Of a DNA stretch of 64,000 bases, positions 33,821 through 42,176 are shown piece by piece. The notes beneath the pieces are model-generated. The model saw only the letters and a program-made list of their open reading frames with translations, did not search any database and was not told where the DNA came from. Every line of letters starts with the position of its first letter. The first letter of the stretch is position 1. The translations under genes and the position numbers were made by a program. The stretch comes from Phocaeicola_A sp036804505 (lineage in GTDB: Bacteria > Bacteroidota > Bacteroidia > Bacteroidales > Bacteroidaceae): contig DAIRSI010000006.1 of assembly GCA_036804505.1 (NCBI GenBank), forward strand, positions 1-64,000, read 5' to 3'.

Positions 33821-35767
33821 TTAGCTCTTGTAGTTACGAGTCTGTACCTTGATAGCCTCATAATGCAACGGTTCCTTGATTAATTCAGGTTCCTTCTCGT
33901 CTGCACCTTGGTACTTCCAGCATCCTACATAGAAGAAGTTCTCGTCATCACGTTTTGCTTCTCCTTCTTCCGTCTGATATTCTTCACGGAAGTGACCGCC
34001 GCAGCTTTCGTTACGACTTAAAGCATCATGAGCAATCAGTTCACCCATTGTAAGGAAATCTTTCAAGCGAAGAGCTTTGTCGAGTTCAACATTCATACCT
34101 TCCTTGCTTCCAGGGATAAAGAGGTTGGATTCAAATTCCTTACGGAGTTTGCCTATTTCCTCAATACCTTGCTTCAAGCCTTCAGCTGTACGTCCCATAC
34201 CGACATATTCCCACATCAAGCGGCCCAGTTTCTTATGGATGGAATCAACCGATTCCTTACCTTTGATGTTCATAAGTTGATCTATCTTGTCGCTTACAGC
34301 CTTCTCTGCTTCTGCAAATTCAGGAAGATCCGTTGAAAAACGAGGAACTGTAATCTGATCTGACAAATAGTTCTGGATTGTGTAAGGCAATACGAAATAA
34401 CCGTCGGCCAAACCCTGCATTAATGCAGAAGCTCCCAAGCGATTGGCTCCGTGGTCGGAGAAATTACATTCACCGATGGCAAACAAACCGCGAATGGATG
34501 TCTGAAGTTCATAATCAACCCAAATACCACCCATCGTATAGTGAATGGCCGGATAAATCATCATCGGGTTCTCGTATGGATTCACGTCAGTGATTTCCTC
34601 ATACATATCAAACAAGTTGCCATAGCGTGCGCGAACTACATCTTCACCCAAACGGTTGATGGCTTCACTGAAATCCAAGAATACGGCAAGACCTGTATTG
34701 TTCACACCGAAACCTTTGTCGCAACGTTCCTTAGCTGCACGAGAAGCAACATCGCGAGGAACCAAGTTACCAAATGCCGGATAACGACGTTCCAAATAAT
34801 AATCACGGTCAGCCTCAGGAATATCCTTTCCTTTAAGAGTACCGGCCTGAAGTTTCTTTGCATCTTCCAGATTCTTGGGAACCCAGATACGTCCGTCATT
34901 ACGAAGAGACTCTGACATCAAAGTCAGCTTGCTCTGCTTGTCACCGTGAACCGGAATACAAGTCGGGTGAATCTGTACATAAGAAGGATTTGCAAAGTAA
35001 GCACCCTTGCGATAGCACTGCATAGCTGCTGAACAGTTACAAGCCATGGCATTGGTTGAAAGGAAGTATGTATTTCCATAACCGCCTGTTGCAATAACCA
35101 CTGCATGAGCAGCGAAACGCTCCAGCTTGCCTGTTACCAAATTCTTGGCGATAATACCGCGTGCACGACCGTCGATAAGAACCACATCTTCCATTTCATA
35201 ACGGGTGAACAGTTTCACGGTACCGGCCTGAACCTGACGGCTCAATGCAGAATAAGCTCCGAGCAAAAGCTGCTGACCTGTCTGGCCTTTAGCATAAAAT
35301 GTACGGCTCACCTGAGCGCCTCCGAAAGAACGGTTGGCCAGTGTACCTCCGTATTCACGTGCAAACGGAACACCTTGAGCAACGCACTGGTCTATAATAT
35401 TGTTGGAGACTTCTGCCAAACGATATACGTTAGCTTCGCGGGCACGGTAGTCACCACCTTTGACTGTATCATAAAACAAACGATAAACAGAGTCACCGTC
35501 ATTCTGATAATTCTTTGCTGCATTGATACCTCCCTGTGCAGCAATGGAATGAGCACGACGAGGAGAATCCTGAATACAGAAATTCAATACACGGAAACCC
35601 ATCTCACCGAGAGAAGCAGCAGCAGAAGCACCTGCAAGTCCTGTTCCTACAACGATGATATCCAAACGGCGTTTGTTGGCCGGGTTCACCAGTTTCTGGT
35701 GAGCTTTATAATTGGTCCATTTCTCAGCTACTGGGCCTTCAGGAATTTTAGAATCTATAGTTGCCAT
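33821..35767 (-). CDS. frdA: Fumarate reductase/succinate dehydrogenase flavoprotein subunit
   Basis: The catalytic subunit with FAD. The dinucleotide fold starts with VVGTGLAGASAA (40-51); His73 in RRAHSIAAQGG is the expected site of covalent FAD attachment. Substrate-binding regions include the HPTCIP stretch and GECNFSDHGANRLG. At 648 residues it belongs to the longer type typical of Bacteroidetes and epsilon-proteobacterial-like quinol:fumarate reductases with a single cytochrome b subunit. Confidence 0.96.
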   Translation of the reverse strand: MATIDSKIPEGPVAEKWTNYKAHQKLVNPANKRRLDIIVVGTGLAGASAAASLGEMGFRVLNFCIQDSPRRAHSIAAQGGINAAKNYQNDGDSVYRLFYDTVKGGDYRAREANVYRLAEVSNNIIDQCVAQGVPFAREYGGTLANRSFGGAQVSRTFYAKGQTGQQLLLGAYSALSRQVQAGTVKLFTRYEMEDVVLIDGRARGIIAKNLVTGKLERFAAHAVVIATGGYGNTYFLSTNAMACNCSAAMQCYRKGAYFANPSYVQIHPTCIPVHGDKQSKLTLMSESLRNDGRIWVPKNLEDAKKLQAGTLKGKDIPEADRDYYLERRYPAFGNLVPRDVASRAAKERCDKGFGVNNTGLAVFLDFSEAINRLGEDVVRARYGNLFDMYEEITDVNPYENPMMIYPAIHYTMGGIWVDYELQTSIRGLFAIGECNFSDHGANRLGASALMQGLADGYFVLPYTIQNYLSDQITVPRFSTDLPEFAEAEKAVSDKIDQLMNIKGKESVDSIHKKLGRLMWEYVGMGRTAEGLKQGIEEIGKLRKEFESNLFIPGSKEGMNVELDKALRLKDFLTMGELIAHDALSRNESCGGHFREEYQTEEGEAKRDDENFFYVGCWKYQGADEKEPELIKEPLHYEAIKVQTRNYKS

Positions 35768-35801
35768 AATTTTTTTACTTTAATGATTACACACTTATCT
35801 T

Positions 35802-36479
35802 TCAGCAAACACCGCTGCAGAAAGAAAACTTCAAAACTACAACCAAGAATGCCAGAATCAGAAGAGTAGCATAAGCAATGCCAATCACTCTCCAACGGCA
35901 GAACCAGATTTTATTGTCCCAACCCAATGTCTGGAAAGCACTCCAGAATCCGTGAGTCAAATGGAACCATAAAGCAACCAGCCAGATAACATAAAGAACC
36001 GAGAATACCGGATTGCTGAAAGTCTGCTGTATGTAGCCGAAACCATCAGCTGCATCCAAACCTCCCATCATAGGATTTCCTATCAACTCGGCAAACATCA
36101 TGTTATACCAGAAATTGAAAAAGTGAAGAAGCAAGCCCAGAATAACAATGAGTCCCAGAACGAACATGTTCTGTGAAGCCCATTCCACACCCTGAGGTTT
36201 TGCACTCACTGCATAACGTTCGTTGCCGCGGGCCTTACGATTCTGAATCGTCAGGATAAATGCGTAAACGAAGTGAAGCACTGCCAAGGCTGCCAAGGCA
36301 ATGGTTGCCACCACAGCATACCAATTGGCGCCAAGAAACTCGCAAATCATGTTGTAGCCGTCACCTGAGAACAAGGCTACCACATTCATTGACGCATGAA
36401 ACGTCAAGAACAGAATCAAGGCAAGTCCTGTAACGGACATTATCACCTTTCTTCCAATTGATGAATTACATAACCACAT
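35802..36479 (-). CDS. frdC: Fumarate reductase/succinate dehydrogenase cytochrome b subunit
   Basis: The 225-residue membrane anchor has five hydrophobic helices with histidines in the membrane (FLTFHASMN, LAVLHFVYAF, LLLHFFNF, LWFHLTHGFWSAFQ) suited to bind two b haems. It passes electrons from menaquinol to FrdAB. First gene of the operon, 34 bases before frdA, preceded by a promoter at 36548-36578. Confidence 0.93.
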   Translation of the reverse strand: MWLCNSSIGRKVIMSVTGLALILFLTFHASMNVVALFSGDGYNMICEFLGANWYAVVATIALAALAVLHFVYAFILTIQNRKARGNERYAVSAKPQGVEWASQNMFVLGLIVILGLLLHFFNFWYNMMFAELIGNPMMGGLDAADGFGYIQQTFSNPVFSVLYVIWLVALWFHLTHGFWSAFQTLGWDNKIWFCRWRVIGIAYATLLILAFLVVVLKFSFCSGVC

Positions 36480-36547
36480 AAATGATTGAATTTAAATTAT
36501 TTAATTGTTAGTGTCTATAAACTGTCCAATATCAATCTTTAAAACTG

Positions 36548-36578
36548 CAAAAGTAGCTGAAATGGTTTGAATTTACAA
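36548..36578 (-). promoter_or_regulatory. Promoter of the frdCAB operon
   Basis: On the minus strand TTG at 36578-36576, a 20-base gap and TACTTTTG at 36555-36548 fit the Bacteroides consensus. The start codon of frdC is about 70 bases downstream. Confidence 0.65.
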
Positions 36579-36602
36579 GGAATTATGGAAATAATTCTTT
36601 AA

Positions 36603-37928
36603 TCATGGAAACATTAACGTAAAAATCGTGAGATGGTGAGCAGAATCGCTTCTCAAAGTAAGGGTACCTCCGCTCAAACGCATAATCTGGCGGGAAATGG
36701 AAAGACCGATTCCACTTCCATTTTCTTTTGTGGTGAAAAAGGGAACGAATATATGTTCTGCTTCTTCCGGAGGAATCATAGGCCCGTTATTGCTAATTTC
36801 TATAAGCACAGCTTCCTCCTCATTGCAAAAGGCTTTAATGAGAACCCGTCCTCCTTTTCTTTCTGACTCTATGGCCTGCATGGCATTTTTCAGAAGATTC
36901 AAGACCACATGTGTAATCAAGTTTTCATCAGCATATACAATCAAGTCCGCAGGTTGGACATCAATTTCCACTTGGATCGCGGAAGTTTCGAACTGATGCA
37001 TGGCCAATTGTCTCATTTTTTCTACAAAGTCCTTGACGTAAAAAAGTTCGGGTTGAGGCGACGGTATATGTGTAAATTTCCGGTAATTTTCCACAAAATC
37101 TATCAATCCCTTTCCGGTAGTTCTGATTACTTCCAAGCCACGGCGAATCTCAGGATCCGTATTTTCTTCTTTTGAAAGCAGTGTATCACTGAGAGATGTG
37201 ATTGGAGTAACGGAATTCATGATTTCATGAGTCAGCACTCTCGTCAGGCGAATCCAGGAATCAAGTTCCTTTTCATCCATTTCATTGTTAATATCATTCA
37301 GGGCCAGAATACGCAAAACCTTGCCTTTCAGTTTCACTCCGGATGCACGGACGGAAAGATTCACCGTCCCTCTTTCATTCTGAAAGCTTGTCTGATGTTT
37401 TCCTCTGGGAGGGATTGTCAAAAATAATTGTTGTACAGATTCACTTACTTTGGTCAGCTGACTGATGTGGGTGAAAGTTTCCAGGCCCAACAACCTGAGA
37501 GCTTCTCGGTTAGTCTGGTAAATATTACCTTTTTCATCGATAACAACAATGCCTGTAGTTACGGAGTTCAAAATAAGCTCATAATATTTCTCCCGTTGCT
37601 GTGCTTCTTCGCGAGCACGAAAAAGAATCTGTGTAATGCGGTTCAGTGACTCATTGACCAAGCGATCATCGGTAGAGCAATTCTCAGTAGCATATTTGAA
37701 AGCATAGTCGGCATTGTCAATAGCGTCAAACATAAATGTCACCTTATCCACATTCTTCCGATAGGACTTATAGAGCAAAAATAAAAGATAAATCCATAAA
37801 AGAAGAATAAACGAAGCTTCTCCCCAGTATCCGCAATAAAAAAGCAAAGTCATGGCTATCGTGAGTATCCCCCATCCCGACAAGAGTGACAGAATGTGGA
37901 AAGATCTGATTTTCCGAAAAGTCATCAT
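36603..37928 (-). CDS. Sensor histidine kinase (NtrB/NtrY-like)
   Basis: Two hydrophobic segments lie near the N-terminus (about 11-32 and 38-53), with almost no periplasmic loop between them. A PAS domain (about 115-215, ILNSVTTGIVVIDEKGNIYQ) is followed by the phosphoacceptor His234 in LTHEIMNSVTPI and a GHKL ATPase domain (NLLKNAMQA, GSGIGLSISRQIM). Its start overlaps the stop of the sigma-54 activator gene by 4 bases, so the two form a pair. The short sensor loop suggests it detects a membrane or cytoplasmic signal. It probably controls the divergent efflux operon. Confidence 0.9.
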   Translation of the reverse strand: MMTFRKIRSFHILSLLSGWGILTIAMTLLFYCGYWGEASFILLLWIYLLFLLYKSYRKNVDKVTFMFDAIDNADYAFKYATENCSTDDRLVNESLNRITQILFRAREEAQQREKYYELILNSVTTGIVVIDEKGNIYQTNREALRLLGLETFTHISQLTKVSESVQQLFLTIPPRGKHQTSFQNERGTVNLSVRASGVKLKGKVLRILALNDINNEMDEKELDSWIRLTRVLTHEIMNSVTPITSLSDTLLSKEENTDPEIRRGLEVIRTTGKGLIDFVENYRKFTHIPSPQPELFYVKDFVEKMRQLAMHQFETSAIQVEIDVQPADLIVYADENLITHVVLNLLKNAMQAIESERKGGRVLIKAFCNEEEAVLIEISNNGPMIPPEEAEHIFVPFFTTKENGSGIGLSISRQIMRLSGGTLTLRSDSAHHLTIFTLMFP

Positions 37929-39268
37929 AGACCGTACCTTTTAATCTTGTTGTATAGAGTCTGACGTGATATACCCAGCTGACTGGCTACCATGGAAAGA
38001 TTGCCTTCATATTTTTCAATGGTGGACTTGATGAGATTATATTCCATCTCCTCCAAAGTCGTAACTTCTTCCAGAGGAACTGTCTGTTTAGGGCGGGGAC
38101 AGTCGAAATCGTCAGCTGTCAGCGAACGGCTTTCACTCATGATAACCGTCTTTTCGACCACATGTTCCAATTCGCGGATATTCCCCAGCCACGGCTGCCC
38201 TTTCAGTTTTTCCTGTGCATCGGGTTTCAGTGAGAAATCCGGTTTGCCATAAACATCGGCATATTTTCTCAGAAACAGTTCAGTAAGTGCCACAATGTCT
38301 TCTTTTCTTTTCCGCAGGGGAGGTATCTCCACATGAATGGTATTGATGCGGTAGAGCAGGTCCTCGCGGAACTGTTCCTTGTCCACCATCACTCCGAGAT
38401 TCTTGTTCGTAGCACAAATCAGGCGGATATTCACAGGAATAGATTTATTGCTACCCACTCTGACAACACTTCGGCTTTGCAAAGCCGTAAGCAGCTTTGC
38501 CTGCAGATGATAGGAAAGATTCCCGATTTCATCAAGAAAGAGTGTCCCGCCTTCAGCCGTTTCGAATTTTCCTGGACGATCTGTCTGGGCGTCCGTAAAA
38601 GCACCTTTCACATGGCCGAACAATTCGCTTTCGAACAAAGTTTCCGAAATGGCACCCATATCCACCGGAACCATCGGAGCCCCATGACGGGGCGACAAAC
38701 GGTGAATTTCTCTTGCCAGCATTTCTTTTCCTGTTCCATTTTCACCTGTAATCAGGATGTTGGCATCCGTCAAGGCGACCTTTTCAATGAGCATTCGGAG
38801 TTGTTGCATGTCTTGGCTCTCACCCCAAAACATCCTGCTTTCACCAATGGAATCTTGGTTTTCCTTCGACCTGACATGTGAACTCTGACTGTAGGCAGAT
38901 TGTAGTGTTTCTATCAGTTTTGCATTATTCCACGGTTTCACTACAAAATCCGAAGCCCCCTCCTTGATACCGTTCACAGCAAGATCTATATCGGCATAAG
39001 CAGTAAAAAGGACCACTTGAACATCAGAATTCAGCTTCTTTATTTCATGAAGCCAAAACAAGCCTTCGTTTCCGCTGTTTATTCCACTGCTGAAATTCAT
39101 GTCCAGCAGCACCACATCCACTTTATTCTGCCGAAGGGTAGAAGGAATCTGATTGGGATTTCCCAACGTGATGATTTCCTTGAACGTACTCTCCAACAAC
39201 ATCTTTACTGCTGTAAGAATGCTACGGTTGTCGTCTACCACTAATAATATGCCTTGCCTGCCTGCCAT
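37925..39268 (-). CDS. Sigma-54-dependent response regulator (NtrC family)
   Basis: An enhancer-binding activator with three domains: receiver (1-125, phosphoacceptor Asp56 in VVLLDMNF), AAA+ (about 145-385, Walker A GENGTGKE at 175-182, the sigma-54 contact loop GAFTDA at 222-227 in place of the textbook GAFTGA, and FLDEIGN), and a Fis-type helix-turn-helix at the C-terminus (MVASQLGISRQTLYNKI). Adjacent to a histidine kinase and divergent from an efflux operon that carries a sigma-54 promoter and three matching dyads, so its target is very likely that operon. Confidence 0.93.
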   Translation of the reverse strand: MAGRQGILLVVDDNRSILTAVKMLLESTFKEIITLGNPNQIPSTLRQNKVDVVLLDMNFSSGINSGNEGLFWLHEIKKLNSDVQVVLFTAYADIDLAVNGIKEGASDFVVKPWNNAKLIETLQSAYSQSSHVRSKENQDSIGESRMFWGESQDMQQLRMLIEKVALTDANILITGENGTGKEMLAREIHRLSPRHGAPMVPVDMGAISETLFESELFGHVKGAFTDAQTDRPGKFETAEGGTLFLDEIGNLSYHLQAKLLTALQSRSVVRVGSNKSIPVNIRLICATNKNLGVMVDKEQFREDLLYRINTIHVEIPPLRKRKEDIVALTELFLRKYADVYGKPDFSLKPDAQEKLKGQPWLGNIRELEHVVEKTVIMSESRSLTADDFDCPRPKQTVPLEEVTTLEEMEYNLIKSTIEKYEGNLSMVASQLGISRQTLYNKIKRYGL

Positions 39269-39326
39269 ACTTCATTATTCTGTACAAATGCAAAATTAAA
39301 GGTTCTTTCCTGTAAATCCTAATGTC

Positions 39327-39404
39327 TGTCTAATATTTAGACAATCTTTTTTTCAAGGTAAGCCGGTGTCCAATATTTGGACACAACTGTCCAAACTTTA
39401 GACA
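39327..39404 (+). promoter_or_regulatory. Three 17-bp dyads, likely activator binding sites
   Basis: TGTCTAATATTTAGACA (39327-39343), TGTCCAATATTTGGACA (39367-39383) and TGTCCAAACTTTAGACA (39388-39404) share the dyad TGTC-Y-AA-N3-TT-R-GACA. Centre spacings are 40 and 21 bp, i.e. whole helical turns. They lie 56-133 bp upstream of the sigma-54 -24 element, the usual place for NtrC-type enhancers. Confidence 0.85.
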
Positions 39405-39459
39405 AGTTCGTATCTAATAGTATAAAGTTATTATTCTGATAAACAATAACTTGATTAGT

Positions 39460-39477
39460 TTGGCACGGCACTTGCCT
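39460..39477 (+). promoter_or_regulatory. Sigma-54 promoter
   Basis: TTGGCACGGCACTTGCCT matches the -24/-12 consensus TGGCACR-N4-TTGC with the GG and GC dinucleotides at the correct 10-base separation. It lies 28 bases before the TolC gene start. Confidence 0.9.
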
Positions 39478-39504
39478 CCTTCCTGACAGAATAAAAAAGA
39501 TTTT

Positions 39505-40848
39505 ATGAGAAATTATATAACAATCATCTTTTTCGGCTTTGCATTCCTTCCGGGAAGCGCCCAAAATATTCCATCCGTTTGGAACATGGACGATTGCATG
39601 GACTATGCGGTGAAACACAGCAACACTGTCAAGAAACAGGAATACGGTTTGTCCAGTGCAAAAGCTGACTTGCAGGCAGCCGCTGCTTCTTTCCTTCCCA
39701 GTGTGAATGCTTCGGCCGCCGCACAGTACAATTGGGGACGTAATATCGACCCGAGCACCAATACTTACAACAACGTTACAACTTTCAACAATTACTACGA
39801 TATATACGCTTCCATTTATCTTTTTGACGGCGGACAAGTCATCAATTCCTGGAAACAAGCCAAGATTGCCCGTCAGCAAGGAATGAACAACGTGCAGAAA
39901 GCCCGGGACGACAAGGCCATCGAAATTATGCAGGACTTTGTGGATGTAGTTTATTGCCACGGTTGTACAAAATTTGCAACTCAAAAACTGAACGACAGCC
40001 GCCGCACCTTGCACAAAACGGAAAGACAAGAAGAACTGGGAATGAAAGGCAAACCGGATGTAGCCCAAATAAAGGCCCAGGTTGCCGAAGACGACTACAA
40101 TCTGACCCATCAGCAGAATCTTTACAACACGGCCCTGCTGAAACTCAAGTCGGACATGAATCTGCCGGCAAGCGATTCCTTAACCATCGATACCCTATTG
40201 CTGGATATCACCCCAGATTTCCGTATGGAAAGTACGGACGAAATCTATGCATATGCCTCCACCAATAATCCGGCAGCTCTCGCAGCCAAACTAAATGTAA
40301 AAAACTTGAAATTGCAATATAACATCAATAAAGGAAAGCTGATGCCGTCTATCTCTCTCGCGGCAGGTGTCTCCACATCTTACTATCGTAATTTTTCCGG
40401 AAGCACCTCTCCGCTTTCCTTTAGCAATCAATTCAAGAACAATCGGGGCGAATATGTAGGAGCCACCCTGAAGATTCCTATCTTCAACCAACTCTCGGGA
40501 GTTCGCGATTTAAGAAAAGCCCGAAACAACTTGCGCATCGCCCAAGCCGACGAAGATGAAGCCCTGCGAAAACTTCGGACAGACATTGAACAATCCGTCA
40601 TGGACCGTAACGGATATGCCAAAGAGGTGGTGCAGATGATCAGTAAAGTGGATGCCGATGCATGGGCCTATCACATTACCCAACGAAAATTCGAAGAAGG
40701 CTTGATGAATGCCATCGACCTACAAACCAGTGCCAATACTCTGCTGCAATCACGAATCAGTTTGCTGCAGAAGCGGATGCTTTATATAATGAAAGACCGG
40801 CTGGTCACTTATTATAAAGGAAACGGATTAATCACAGAAAACAAATGA
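39505..40848 (+). CDS. TolC-family outer membrane efflux protein
   Basis: A signal peptide (to about residue 19, PGSA then QNI) is followed by two repeats of the TolC helical fold, e.g. WNMDDCMDYAVKHSNTVKKQ near the start and LNVKNLKLQYNINKGKLMPS in the middle. It should form the outer-membrane duct for the adaptor and ABC transporter encoded just downstream. It is the first gene after the sigma-54 promoter and its stop overlaps the adaptor start by 4 bases. Confidence 0.92.
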   Translation: MRNYITIIFFGFAFLPGSAQNIPSVWNMDDCMDYAVKHSNTVKKQEYGLSSAKADLQAAAASFLPSVNASAAAQYNWGRNIDPSTNTYNNVTTFNNYYDIYASIYLFDGGQVINSWKQAKIARQQGMNNVQKARDDKAIEIMQDFVDVVYCHGCTKFATQKLNDSRRTLHKTERQEELGMKGKPDVAQIKAQVAEDDYNLTHQQNLYNTALLKLKSDMNLPASDSLTIDTLLLDITPDFRMESTDEIYAYASTNNPAALAAKLNVKNLKLQYNINKGKLMPSISLAAGVSTSYYRNFSGSTSPLSFSNQFKNNRGEYVGATLKIPIFNQLSGVRDLRKARNNLRIAQADEDEALRKLRTDIEQSVMDRNGYAKEVVQMISKVDADAWAYHITQRKFEEGLMNAIDLQTSANTLLQSRISLLQKRMLYIMKDRLVTYYKGNGLITENK

Positions 40849-42110
40849 CAAACATCATGGATATACAGATTGAAAAGAAAAAAGGAAGAATTCCAAAAAA
40901 ATACCGGCCATACCTCATTGGCGGTTCCATCGTGGTTATTCTGCTATGCTGGTTGGCTTTGGGGAACTTTGCCAACACACTGAAAGTGGAAAAGAGCGGC
41001 CTCAACATCGGAGATGTACGGAAAGGACAATTCGATGACTTTGTCCGAGTAGACGGACAAGTGGAACCCATCAGCATCGTGCAGATAAGCCCCGAAGAAG
41101 GAGGTATCGTCATGGAAAAGGTGGTCGATGAGGGTTCGCAGGTGAAAAAAGGCGATGTGATGGTCCGTCTGAGCAACTCCAATCTTGATCTCCAGATATT
41201 GAATGCCGAATCGGAACTTGCCGAAAAGCAGAATATGCTCCGCAATACGCAAATCAGCATGGAACAGGACCGTCTTAACAACAAGAATGAGAAACTGCAA
41301 CTCGATCTGGATATCATCCGCAAGCGCCGTATCTTCCTGCAGCAGGAAAAGCTCTACAAGGAAGAGTTGAACAGCCGCGAGGAATATCTGCAGGCGAAGG
41401 AAGATTACGAACTGACAGCCAAAAAACACAAACTCATCATGCAGCGTCTTCGTCAAGACAGCATTTTCCGTCTGGCACAGGTAAACCAAATGTCCGAGAA
41501 CCTCGACAATATGCGCAAGAATGTACTTCTCATTCGTGCACGCAAAGAAAACCTAAGCATCCGCAGCGCCATCAACGGCGAAGTGGGATTACTGGATGTG
41601 GAACTGGGACAGAATATCAATTCCGGCCAGAAAATAGGACAGATAAACGATTTGAGTGACTACAAAGTACAAGCCGATATTGATGAGGTCTACATCGACC
41701 GTGTACATGCCGGGCTTGCCGCCACCTTCGAACGGGGTGACAAGCAATACGGACTGAAGTTGCGCAAGGTTTATCCCGAAGTGCGCGAAGGGAAATTCCG
41801 CACTGATTTTGTCTTTACAGGAGTACGCCCCGACAACATTCGCAGCGGACAGACCTACTACATCAACCTCCAGTTGGGTCAATCGGCACAAGCCGTACTC
41901 ATCCCCAAAGGTACCTTCTTCCAGGCAACCGGAGGAAACTGGATATTCGTTCTTGATAAAAACGGAAAGAAGGCTTATCGGCGCAACATCCGCATCGGAC
42001 GCCAGAACCCGCAATATTACGAAATTCTCGAGGGACTGGAACCGGGGGAGAAAGTCATCATCAGCGGTTATGAGGCTTATAAAAACAACACCGTTCTGGT
42101 TCTACAATAA
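40845..42110 (+). CDS. HlyD/MacA-type periplasmic adaptor
   Basis: One membrane helix (about 27-46) anchors the protein; biotinyl-lipoyl-like halves (VEPISIVQISPEEGGIVMEK and LSIRSAINGEVGLLDVELGQ) flank a long coiled-coil hairpin of about 110 residues. A beta-barrel domain and a membrane-proximal domain follow. It should link the TolC protein and the MacB-like permease. The Met at codon 5 (40857) is an alternative start, but the ATGA overlap favours the first. Confidence 0.9.
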   Translation: MTNIMDIQIEKKKGRIPKKYRPYLIGGSIVVILLCWLALGNFANTLKVEKSGLNIGDVRKGQFDDFVRVDGQVEPISIVQISPEEGGIVMEKVVDEGSQVKKGDVMVRLSNSNLDLQILNAESELAEKQNMLRNTQISMEQDRLNNKNEKLQLDLDIIRKRRIFLQQEKLYKEELNSREEYLQAKEDYELTAKKHKLIMQRLRQDSIFRLAQVNQMSENLDNMRKNVLLIRARKENLSIRSAINGEVGLLDVELGQNINSGQKIGQINDLSDYKVQADIDEVYIDRVHAGLAATFERGDKQYGLKLRKVYPEVREGKFRTDFVFTGVRPDNIRSGQTYYINLQLGQSAQAVLIPKGTFFQATGGNWIFVLDKNGKKAYRRNIRIGRQNPQYYEILEGLEPGEKVIISGYEAYKNNTVLVLQ

Positions 42111-42176
42111 CGATAATTCAGAGTTGGCAGGCAGCTAATGCCAATCCTATAAACAGCATCAAACATAATTAAAAAT

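Noticed and set aside
36519..36530. Additional activator site in the frdC leader (TGTCCAATAT)
   Set aside because: Only a half-site of the sigma-54 activator dyad, with no -24/-12 promoter nearby.
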